This document shows, piece by piece, positions 47,325-57,531 of a stretch of 62,000 nt of DNA (its first letter is position 1; every line of letters starts with the position of its first letter). Source of the stretch: Phoronis australis (Eukaryota; Phoronida; Phoronidae); contig NMRA01000142.1 in the NCBI GenBank assembly GCA_002633005.1, positions 4,272 through 66,271 on the forward strand, given 5' to 3'. The position numbers and the translations under genes are program-made. Under the pieces are notes generated by a model. That model was given only the letters and a program-made list of their open reading frames with translations, had not been told where the DNA came from and did not search any database.

Positions 47325-47526
47325 ATGTTATTACAGAACAAGGACTCTCGAGACCATGGCTGGGCATGGGTCGTTCTATTCTCCGGCGTCCTGGCCAACT
47401 TGATCATGTGGGGCAGTTGCTACAATGTTGGAATATTGAATGTATTGTTTCTTGATGCGCTCCGCGATTCACGAGGGAAAACGGCCTGGATTGGCGCTGT
47501 GTACACGTGTCTCATATCCATGTTAG
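47325..47526 (+). CDS. SLC16-like gene, coding exon 1
   Basis: Residues 1-67 plus the first base of Gly68. Holds the conserved GWAWVV start of TM1 (about 13-35) and the beginning of TM2 (W55 onward). The donor is TTAG|gtaagc. The ATG at 47325 gives only a 9-residue leader. If the acag at 47333-47336 is a splice acceptor, translation starts in an earlier exon. Confidence 0.8.
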
Positions 47527-50500
47527 GTAAGCAATGAAGCGGAATTTATTAGCATTCTACCTTAGTATTACGATTTGTGGAATATTCGTCGTCCAGGCCA
47601 CCTGTTGGCTGTAAATGTAAAACTTACGTGGTTGCATTGAGTTAATTATCCTTTGGATAACTGGCATCCCACAATGACGTCATCCATCTATAAAAAGGTC
47701 AATTAACATTTTGATATCTTTCATACACATGAGTTATGGGAATCCATCCTCAACTTAGCCTTACGTTACGTGGCAGGTTTTCCACAAGTCGTTATTCTAG
47801 GCATTTGAAAGAGGGAGCCGCAAAACATCCTGCGAAACATGGCCTTTCCATGAACAAAACCTGATACATAATATTAATCAACAACTCTTTCCATACAAAA
47901 TTCAAAGTTTAACTACAAAAACTTCTTTAAGAGAGGAGCAACATTTTGAGAATATTTGAAAGTAGAAGAGTCGATCTTTTTACATCACGTAATTATTAGA
48001 AATGGAGATACAGTATAGAGTTCGAGGTCAAAGTGTTCCTAGCATTTCATAATTTGAAGATTTTTTATTATCAGATTCTTCTTTGCACACTATACAATCA
48101 ATAAATATACTTTCTGAAATTTACTTTGCAGATGAACCTGTACTTCAAGATTGTAATATACGCATTCAAGGTTTAATCTAAATGCATCCTGTTAACGATT
48201 AAATATATAAACCTTTCATATTTGGACTGCATGACTTCAACTAGTAGTTCATTTCTTTTATCAATAGAAGATTTCGAAAAGCCTGTTTCTTACTCTTCAC
48301 TGAAGGTCCCGTGTCAAGTATGTTCGTGAACAAGATCGGCTTTAGATGGACGATAATTCTGGGGGGAGCACTCACCTCAGCAGGATCGATCATCAGTTAT
48401 TTTGCAACAGATGTCGTGCATTTGATCCTTTCTCTTGGAGTCTTAGGAGGTAAGATAAATGGCGTCAATTGGGAAAGGGGTGCGCAATTACCTAAAACTG
48501 CTACTGATCACTGTTTGAGGTGTTGGGAAATGAAATGTAACAGAATTCGGACACATTTATACAGAAATTGCTGGAATATCAGGAGTAAAATAATTTAAAA
48601 AATTTTTGCAGTTTCGTATAAAAAGTGAAAACTAACGGTATATTGCAGGAATTTAGGTCTAAATTATTACAAAATTGACGATAAATAGGGAGAAATGTTT
48701 TATGGAAACTCGCTAGTTTGTTTCGTTACAGGGTTTGGCTTGGGTCTTTGTTACACTCCAGTCATTTCTGTCGTTACACTCTACTTTGACAAGTACCAGA
48801 TCATGGCGACAGCGTTGAGCAGTGTTGGGTCTGGAATTGGGACAATCTTGTTTGCACCTCTACTTCAGACACTCGCCGACTCTTTCGACTGGAGAGGAAC
48901 CATGTTAATTCTCGGTGGAGTACAGCTGCACTTGTGTCTCTGTGGTGCATTGATTCGACCCGTTCCTGATACAGTTTTAAATTCATTGGTATCAGTTGAA
49001 ATGGACAATGAAGAAAGCACCGTCCGCAGATCGAACCGTTTGTTTGAGTTCGAAGTTCTGAAGAACCCGAAAATTCTCATATTTATGTGCAACATTCTCT
49101 TCATAAACCTTGGTGAATTTATAGTGTATTTACACCTGTCTGCTTACGCCATAGAGATGAGGACGTCGGTGATGGGTGCCGCCATGTTATTGGGTATAGT
49201 TGGCATTGCAAGTATTCTGAGTCGCATCCTACTTCCTGCCGCAGCAACAGACAAAAGAGCTGGAGTCCTGATGATATACGCATGCTCGCTAGGTGTCACT
49301 GGTATCATCGTTCTTTTATCCCCGGTGTTGATGCCGACTTTTGGAGGACAGGTGTTTGTGGCGTTCATGTTTGGCTTTTATGGTAATGGCTATGTGCCTC
49401 TGATGACGCCACTTGCCGTTGAATTCGTTGGTTTGGAGCTTTTGACGGCAGCGTGTGGTGTTGTAAACCTAACAAGTGGAATCGGCACATTACTGGGCCC
49501 TCCCCTTGCAGGTAGCCCAATGTTTTTAATAATCGATAATTGCATGTAAAGAAGAGAACATAGTTGCAGGCGCGGTTCCAGGATCAGGGCCAGAAAGATG
49601 TCTGACTACAAACAAACGGAGTATTTCTTCATTACTTCAATGGAAAAGTGGCCGAGCAGGGGTCAGAACTCCATTAACACCCTTCTGGATCCGTGCCTGA
49701 GTTGAAACCACTTTAAAATTGCTCCAAAAACATAATGGATAATTGTGCCTGTCAACTGAATTTTTTTTAGAAACAAGGTACAATATGTTCAACAATCACT
49801 TTGAAGCTTGTTTGTAGTGGTTGCTTGAAATTTCATTTGGAAACATCAAATTCATCAATGTAAGAATGTCCGCTGAAAATCGCCTTCACTTTTCAGGATT
49901 TATTTTCGATTCTACTGGAAACTACCAAAACGGCTTCTACTTAGCAGGTAGGATGGGCTTTAAGCTTCCCTGAATTTTATGTTTGCAGTCACACCTTTAC
50001 AGAATTCGATTAGAAATTTTTTTTCAACAGTCATAAACTCATAGTATGGATTGAGTAGCTCTCTCTATTGACTACGCTCATTCTTCGACACAATAGTCAG
50101 CAATCGGCATTTTCCGTACGACATTACATGTGTATATGTGTATGTATGTATGTATGTATGTATGTATGTATGTATGTATGTATGTATGTATGTATGTATG
50201 TATGTATATATATATATATTTCTCACATGACCTGAAATGTGTTACGACACGACTGTTTAATAACACTGAGTACGTATTTTTTTGATATTACATGGACGAA
50301 TCACAAAGTAGTGCAAAGAAGAAATCCATACGCCTTACATTTTATCGTCTGAAAAACATTAAAACAACCAAACGCGTGCCAAGGTTATGATCGACAAATT
50401 GGGTGTCGCAAATGTTCGTACTCTCTGTCGGAAGGACATGCAAACAACTTCTTAAACGGACCCATCTTCGGGGGCGAATTCCATATCCACGTTCATTTAG

Positions 50501-53152
50501 AGACGAGCCCCATCTCAAGAAACGCGGCAAGACTGTCTAGCTGTGCAGTCTCAAGGTCAATTCAGTGCTCATGCACGCGCGGAGAAGCCTTGCTGACTGC
50601 TGTTTATAAACACTTTTTAAGTTCAGTATTACAACTTCAAAGACTATTTATTATATTCTAACTTGAATATTGCTACGAAAACTGAATGCAATTTACAATT
50701 GTTGAGCTTAAAATAAAACTATTTACAAAAAGTAACTGAATTATTTTACAGTGCGCAAGCGTGTTTTTACAAAAGTTGCGTCATGTGGTTGAAAGTTTTA
50801 GACACGTCGAGTTTTTCGGAAAAATCGTTTTTACGGTTCATGTGAGAAAACAAATTTTACACTCGTCGAAATTTCCAAGAGGTTTTGCTCATGTCATAAA
50901 CCTGAGACTCGTATAGAGGATTCTGTATGTATAGATGTATGTATGTATGTATGTATGTACGTATGTATGTATGTATGTGCGTATGTATGTGCGTATGTGT
51001 GTATGTATGTATGTATGAAGGTATGAACGTATGTGTGTATGTATATGTATATCTATATGTACATGTAGGCCTATATCTATTATGAACATGTATGTCTTTA
51101 TGTATACGTATGTGCATATTTATATGGATATACCATATGTAGTAATGCACAGGATAACGTCATACGGAAGTACACGAACTTCGTATCGAATGAGCATAAT
51201 ATTGACTGCTCATACCGCTAGTATAGTCAGGCGATTTGAATTTTTTTTAAAACTTTTTCGTGAAGTAATGCAGTACCCAATCCTGATTTGCTCCCAAAAT
51301 CTTCTTGTTTGCATGTCACTAATTAACCACTGTACCACTAGCGTCATCGGATTTGATTTCAAAAACATAAAATGTACCACACTACCAGAGGGAGATAATC
51401 AACAATTGGTTGTACTTCAAAATCACTTGCTCGGATTTCAATACCAAACGGCCGGTGATTAAAAGTGTTGTCCGAACTTCAGAACGCGATGGCCTCACCC
51501 AAAACAAAGCAATTGCCTGGACCCAAAACACGATGGTCGGTGCTATAACCAGTTGGCTGGAGATCAAACACGATGGCCGGCTTCCCCCAGCGACTCGCTT
51601 TGAATGTATCGAAGGATTCAAGTAACATCTAGTGTTTATTTTTAGCACCCATTTGTTTGTTTTGCTCAAAATAGGCGATTTGTTCGGCCATTGTGTTTGA
51701 GCACCGTCCAACTCGGTTCAGTTCCGGCCAACCCCGACGTTTTTTGGGTGCGACCACCTGGTTTTCAGGTACCGGCCAATCCATTTTGAGATCCGACCAC
51801 CAAATTAAAACACCGGCCATTCGGTTTTGCAGTCCAGCCAATTAGTTTTGAACTCCGACCAGTTACACTAGGTGAATGCAAACCTGCATCAAAGCATGAT
51901 ACTTCCCACAACCCCGCCTTAGTGCGTGCACACTGAGCATGCTCACAACGACTATAGAACTCTAGATAGAGTTCTATGCTCACACGCAGCTTGCGATTGC
52001 GTTGCTATTGCCAAAGATTTTTGTGATTGTTTTGTCTTCAACCAGTGGCGGATTTAGAGGGGGGCCAAGGGTGCCATGGTCCCCCTAAAATTCTCCCAGA
52101 TTCCATTTGGCAGTTCGGGGGTGCGAAAGTCTGAACGGGCAAAATCTTAGCTAATACTCTGCCCTGCCCCAACCCAACTCAAAATCCTGGATCCGCCCCT
52201 GTCAACGACTGTTGAATGGCCACAAAATATGACATCGTTTCCACACTATAATCGATTGTTTACTGTCCATTCCGAACATCCGGAAGTTTTTTTTTAATTC
52301 TGCCCACAGTGTTTGAGTAAACAACAGGTAGCTGGGTGACCAAACGAGTGATCGGAGTATGATCGAAAGACCAAGCGTAGCGTGCTTCTACATATAACTT
52401 AGTAGATGCAATAGTATAATAAAACAATTATTGATTTTCACACTCTGGCAGTATGTTGGTTTTCAAGCCCAAAAACATGATAATGACCTCGACTACGCCT
52501 CGAGTGACTTTAGTGAAAGTCAATAGTTGTATAATATACATATACAGACAGATTACGTTTACGTTTCTATATGAACACTATGGTGGTGACTGCAACGACG
52601 TTAACGACGACGATGCTATGATGATCGTCATCTTATCCTCGCCATAATTTTTACTATTGCTATTATTATCATTGTTAGTTTGTTAGTTGTATTAATATTT
52701 CAAATTTGACTAATCTGGTTTGAACCATTTTAGGTATCATGCTCGTACTCAGTTGCCTCATTATGTTATCAGTGCCCGTGATTTCTTCTGGAAACTGCAG
52801 CCGGACTAAGAGTGTGGGGATTACAGAAATTACTGAAGAAAATGTTGGAGCAGGAGACGAAGCGGCAGTGCCATTCAAGGAATCCATATATCATACTAAG
52901 TCGGAAAAACACATGATGTTTGCCTCGACAAACAACATCTACGCGTCTGCACTCATTATGAAGTATGTATTGTCCAAGAGAAGTTTAAACAGAAGCAGTG
53001 ATGACGTTATCGTAAAAAGAAAACAATCCAGAACAAGAACCACAAGTGTTTGCAGCACGCAAAGTCACGTTATTAGTAAGGCCCACCATATGTCCTCGGA
53101 ACTGGCATCAAGCAGAGACCGTGCGCAAACGATGTGCAAGCTGAGTGTTTGA
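47325..53152 (+). CDS. SLC16/monocarboxylate-transporter-like MFS protein, five coding exons
   Basis: Joined exons 47325-47526, 48306-48449, 48732-49511, 49897-49947 and 52734-53152 give 1596 nt, or 531 residues plus stop. All four introns have GT-AG ends and split a glycine codon in phase 1, so the reading frame is continuous. Family marks are visible. The MCT N-motif appears as D-H-G-W-A-W (residues 10-15; family form [DE]-G-G-W-G-W). The TM5-region motif is Y-F-D-K-Y-x-I-M-A-x-A-L-S-x-V-G-S-G (133-150). A TM8-like segment carries Arg280 (S-R-I-L-L) followed by T-D-K. The penultimate helix precedes a G-x-I-F-D-S-T-G-N-Y-x-x-x-F-Y-L-A-G block (376-393). Twelve membrane segments are expected, with the loop at 190-225 and a basic, Ser/Thr-rich tail (412-531) cytosolic. 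The family moves monocarboxylates (lactate, pyruvate, ketone bodies), aromatic amino acids or related solutes, often with H+. The substrate here cannot be told, because the human paralogue it is closest to is not evident by reading. The start is uncertain (see the flank entry). Confidence 0.88.
48306..48449 (+). CDS. SLC16-like gene, coding exon 2
   Basis: Residues 68-116 (split glycines at both ends). The acceptor is ttcactgaag|GT and the donor GGAG|gtaaga. Gives the GPVSSMFVNKIGFR loop between TM2 and TM3, then TM3 and most of TM4. The 144-nt length is close to the corresponding exon of vertebrate SLC16 genes. Confidence 0.88.
48732..49511 (+). CDS. SLC16-like gene, coding exon 3
   Basis: Residues 116-376. 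The acceptor is tcgttacag|GG and the donor GCAG|gtagcc. The large 780-nt exon covers the rest of TM4 through TM11, including the Y-F-D-K signature, the short cytosolic loop after TM6 (M-D-N-E-E-S-T-V-R-R) and Arg280. One large central exon is a known feature of SLC16 genes. Confidence 0.9.
49568..49695 (+). mobile_element. MITE with CAGGC-CGGATCCAGG ends, copy 2, in SLC16 intron 3
   Basis: From caggcgcggttccaggatca to cttctggatccgtgcctg. Shares ends and several interior words (gtcagaactcc/gtctcctagaa, acacccttctggatcc) with 46683-46786. The word agttg flanks both sides and may be part of a target duplication. The element takes up a third of this 385-bp intron. Confidence 0.6.
49897..49947 (+). 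CDS. SLC16-like gene, coding exon 4 (51 nt)
   Basis: Residues 376-393, reading G-F-I-F-D-S-T-G-N-Y-Q-N-G-F-Y-L-A-G, the loop between TM11 and TM12. The acceptor is cacttttcag|GA and the donor GCAG|gtagga. It is too short to be found as a free open frame. It is identified by the family motif and exact phase match. Confidence 0.88.
50139..50220. repeat. (TATG)n followed by (TA)n microsatellite
   Basis: About 17 uninterrupted tatg units followed by a short TA run, in intron 4 of the SLC16-like gene. Confidence 0.95.
50925..51060. repeat. Degenerate (TATG)n microsatellite
   Basis: tatg units with g/c and a/c variants (gtacg, gtgcg), in intron 4. Repetitive Tyr/Ile/His open frames on the other strand are artefacts of this tract. 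Confidence 0.9.
51340..51870. mobile_element. Foldback of 21-bp minisatellite units in SLC16 intron 4
   Basis: The left part (about 51345-51590) carries units of the type aaacacgatggccgg, with the ccgg-like core at 51430, 51451, 51471, 51492, 51515, 51536, 51556 and 51576. The right part carries the inverted unit (ccggccaattggttttga type) at 51724, 51750, 51772, 51793, 51813, 51834 and 51855. Spacings are 20-23 bp, mostly 21 (one of 26). The two arrays are complementary in orientation, so RNA or single-stranded DNA would fold into a long imperfect hairpin. The layout is like 46098-46472 but with unrelated unit sequence. No coding function. Confidence 0.7.
52043..52201 (+). mobile_element. hAT-like MITE (CAGTGGCGGAT ends), copy 3, in SLC16 intron 4
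   Basis: Runs cagtggcggatttagaggg to ctggatccgcccctg. It is a reverse-orientation match to 22382-22516. The word tcaac occurs on both sides but not at a fixed distance, so the target duplication is unresolved. Confidence 0.7.
52734..53152 (+). CDS. SLC16-like gene, terminal coding exon
   Basis: Residues 393-531 and TGA. The acceptor is ccattttag|GT. TM12 is IMLVLSCLIMLSVPVIS. The tail that follows is polar, rich in Lys/Arg/Ser/Thr, and not conserved in the family. No AATAAA was seen within the first kilobase of the 3' flank. One occurs at 54223-54228. Confidence 0.83.
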
Positions 53153-56100
53153 TCGTGCTGGAACAGGAAGGAGTGTGCTGTTTCTTCGCAGCGCCTTCTG
53201 GTGACCACAGTGGTTAAACCAAGGCAATATGGATAATATAAGCCGTGTATGTGAATTATGATATACACCCATGAATGCTTGGCCTCGTGTCTCAGTGGTA
53301 CAGGGAAGACAAAACAGGGTAAAACTTTGGAGACCTGTAGCATTTTCATACAGGCTCTTGCTGAACGATTACACTGCCACTTTATTAGATAACATGGACG
53401 GAACCATTCCCATGAGAAGGCATTATAGTGTTAAAGCATACCGCATTTGATAAGAATGAGCGTTAAACTTTGCCACCATACAAAATTGCACACATGCGAT
53501 TACTTCGTAGGGCCTGCAATCGATCATTTTATGCCACAGTCACATTTCGCTTTAAGCTCCAAGTTGTCATACATGACAGTTGTGAATGACAAATTGCATC
53601 GTGTACTCTCAGGTGCTACGACACGCATTGCTGGTATCTTGTATCGCCTACGTGTTTGTCGTTTGAGGTAAAGGACTCAATTTATTCTTCTGTTAGATAT
53701 TATACGACTCGCCAGACATTTTGCTATTCACTACGGTCTTTTCTCTATTAATTCGCACACTAGTGTACGAAATATTTTTCCCGGCTTTAGAGCTTCGTGT
53801 ACCAATTAATAGAGACAAGATTGGCCGTACATATTCTTTTCAACATGTGACCGGGTGGAATCGTGTCACTGGGTCCCATGAATGAACGATGCTATGCACT
53901 ATGTGCTGAATAATGACTGCTACCAGTCAACAATACCACATAACCGAAGGAACGTCAAGTCTCAGTTCTTTTTTAAAAAACATTCTGGAACGCCTACACC
54001 GCTGAAAGCACAGCATCTCTATGCATAATCATAGGCATAGAGAGATTTTTGTAGCCGCGAGTGACAAAGCACGCTGTGAACGCCGCACCCCCTGGTCCGG
54101 CGCCACTATTTTGCAAACCTCTAGTTGCCAGCGATTTCCGCTCCGTTCTTCCCCGCGGTCACCACCAGCCAGTTTCATCCTGGTCCTCCCAATCGTCACC
54201 AGGAGTGCGTTTCAATAGGCTCAATAAACTCACAAAAAAGCAAGACCACGCAAAATCACGCTATTAAAGGCGACTATTTCGCGAGTACTGTCGGAATCTT
54301 GTGCCCTAGTAAAATGGCCACACCACAGAAGTTATTGTTTCGTGAGGTTGGATTCTGAAATGTGGGATCGAGCTCTTTACCTCCGTTCCAGAAACGACAA
54401 TTTCTCGCCTCGAGTGTCTTGCGTCTACAGCACGCAGCCCGGATTAACCTCGCTCACAGATCGGGACTTCACACGTTTGCCCCCTATCGCGACGGTGGTC
54501 GCCGATTTCACAGACTGCAAAGCGATTCGACATTATATCTTGTCTCTGGCAACTAGCTTAATGGATGAGTAGGGAACGCACATCATTTTACGAAAATTTA
54601 CGGCTCAGTTCCAAAAAAGTGAACAACTTTTGCCTAACTGCAAAGTTGTGCGGTACTCTACATAGGAAGGTTAATAATAGGGCTAGGTTTTTAAAGCTAA
54701 GGAAGTTTTGTATTCATTTCAAAATCTACAACACGTTACGTGATCCACAGAACAATAGATAGCGCTCTACACTGACATTAAACTCGCTGCAAATGCGATC
54801 GATAAACCGTGTCTGCGTATTTTAACGAGCTTCACTGCTTTCCTCGTCACCGTGCTTGATATGAACTTTGAAAAAATCAGCAGTCACACAGATTTGCAGG
54901 AAGATGGCAACCGAAGTGGAGGATCCAGGTTTGTGCAGTTTTCTCGAGTGCGTATTGAAATAGTGCTCCTTACAGCAATGTCATTGTTGGTAGACAATTA
55001 TGTAGACGATATTGCAGCAGTAATGCACGCTCTAGTGTCGTGGTGAAGCAGTTAACTACATGTTCTGTTTAAAACGACTTGTACAGTCAATTATGCATGA
55101 AAGTGCTTCCGTTGTGGGAGATATTAACGGATTGTACTGTTTGGGCAAACACCATGGCTCATGTGCATGTTATTACAGTTGACGGGGACCTGTATTATCC
55201 CTCGGACCATTTAAGATTTTTCCTGAACTGTTCATCAAAACGTCCGAGAATTTTTTGTGTAACGCTGCTGCACTGCTGTTCAGTACACTAAAAACGCCGA
55301 CAATAAGAGGTTCTTCCGTTAGCGATACTTATTTGTAGTTATTAATTTCCTGTCACAAAGTTGACGTGATCAGTTAGGTTTACAATTAAGCAAGATTTCT
55401 CAACGTAGAACTGCAGTAGGCTATATAGGCTTCTGTTTTGAAAGGGGCTATTTTCTGATAGATAAGCTTGACACTGGAGCAAGTAAGCCGCAGCCTGTGC
55501 ACAAGTGTGCAACCATCAGCGGAAACGCGAGAACATCGACAACCAGTTTGCCAGTAATCTCATGACTGCACATAATGCATGTTCTGGCCTAGGTGAGATT
55601 AAATGATGGTCGTGAGTGTGTGAAAGATTATAACTGCATTACCAGTTTCAATTACCGATATGAAAGTCCTCGATCAACTGTGTAATAACGGTGGTTTGAT
55701 CTATGATGTCGTGTTTCCATGGCGATGTTCTATTTGTTTTCCAATTTGTTGGCAATTTAAATTGGCACCTGTCACGGTGAGCTATCTCTAATTGCTAAGA
55801 TGAACACCAATCATGTTTTTGCTTTAATCTCAGCTTATGCTGAAAATAAAGAGTGTGGCATAGATGTTCGTGCTAAGAGACATAAAAATATACAGGAAGT
55901 GCAATGTAAATTTAAAGCAGCTGTTTTTGCCTATTATGTCTAGATAAAAAACGAAAATCGAAAGCCTTTTGCTCTCAAAAACACCGTTTGATAATAATCC
56001 TTACCGTGACAGGAATCTCAGCTAAACAGGGCGAAACTCATTATTAAGCAAATGTTTCTTTGTTGTTTCTTTAATTCTGCAACTATGCTTAGAAAAGTCT

Positions 56101-56248
56101 GGTGGAGAAAACGAGAATAATTAGAGCCGGCATAACATGCTATTAAGTATGCCGTTAGGGAGAGCTGACTATGCAGTGGTAGAGCTGCATACACACAACA
56201 TCGCAACCACTAGGTGGAGCTCCAACTGATACCCGCTTGATGTCAGAC
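53153..56248. other. 3' flank of the SLC16-like gene, no further gene
   Basis: Contains a 12-bp inverted repeat (tctctattaatt at about 53732, aattaatagaga at about 53805) and an AATAAA at 54223-54228. Overlapping open frames at 54021-54572 differ in frame and have no motifs. No exon or known repeat recognised. Confidence 0.35.
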
Positions 56249-56851
56249 CCCCTAACAGCTCGCTGGATCCCTGCGTGCTTAGCCCAGCCAGCACGCAGGT
56301 ATCACACAGTGACACGCGCTTCAGCATTGGTCGATGTAACCTCGGCAGTCATTGGTTACCTTTACAACACCGGGTGAAAAAATGGCGGACTGTGAACGAT
56401 TTTTAGCCTTGTCATGCAACTATTTCGTTTCTGCAGTGATGTTTAATAGCTGCGTGATCATCAGCACATATTACGGGTACAATAAACACATATCTGACCG
56501 ATTTAACCGGTGTGTTATTCATGCTGAGTGAATACATGACACTATCGTAAACAAAAGTCATCGACAGTAGAAAGATGCATTCTGAACAGGCGCAATCACT
56601 ATTTCTTGGCTTCACATATCCTGGAACATAAATTTTAAGCACCGATTTATCTGTACAACAGACCACATTTACACTTCAGTCCATCAATCATGCCAGTTTG
56701 TTTGCGTAAAGCGCTGCCTGTTGAGAATGCGACTAGCCAATCAGAAACGCTGTTGTAAAAAAAATTACCGAGAAAATTAAGTGACACCTGCGTGCTGGCG
56801 CGGCTACCGCCCCACCAAGCGGCACGCAGGGAACCAGCGAGCCCCTAACAG
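56249..56851. mobile_element. 583-bp DNA element with 20-bp inverted ends and 10-bp target duplication
   Basis: The element (56259-56841) has ends ctcgctggatccctgcgtgc and, inverted, ctcgctggttccctgcgtgc (one mismatch). Subterminal inverted words cagcacgcaggt/acctgcgtgctg follow on both sides. The sequence cccctaacag lies directly outside each end (56249-56258, 56842-56851). A 9-10 bp duplication is typical of Mutator-like elements. No transposase frame is present, so it is non-autonomous. Intact ends and duplication suggest a fairly young insertion. Confidence 0.8.
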
Positions 56852-57497
56852 AAGGTAAAAAACATGTCGTCGAATCTGCGACATTTCGTAAGTTCACATA
56901 TAGAATGAAGTAGTCCGTCGTGGGCGGCAATTCACATTTCAAAGTTTAATTCCATAAAGATGCAAAATATTGTACGATTGCAGTTGAAGCATCAAATCAA
57001 CACAAGTAATGTTTGGTTTCTGTAAGTACGCTATTTTATAACCTGTGCGACTATTGGAACCTCATCGATATCATTTTGCACAAAAGAGTTCGACGAAATT
57101 CAATTCTAAACACCATTTAAATGAATAAATGAGCACATTGATAACATATGAAAGTAATTAAGACTTTCTAAAGTCCCTTCCACACACGGCCTACCCTAAA
57201 ACAACTTGCACTGATGCAACTTTTTAGTGAAGCGTCCACGCACCTATATACGATAATTATAGTAGGGCGGAAGTTGTCGCAAAAAAGACCCGTCTGTAAG
57301 TAACTACAGCTGGTAATTACTTCCGCCTTGCCTCAGGTTTGTGATCCCACAAGAATTGGAAGTGGCGCAATTTATCCCTGAAAAAGTTACCCTTCCTCGA
57401 TAACGTGGAGTAACGTGGGGGTAAGTTACGTCCACACAGCCTCCAAACCCAGCGACGACTCGAGTCGTTTAAGGACTGAGTAACTTGTTCTAGGGAT

Positions 57498-57531
<34 letters not shown>

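Noticed and set aside
50857-51150. Tyr/Ile/His/Thr-rich open frames on the minus strand
   Set aside because: Pure translation of the TATG microsatellite. No start context or conservation.
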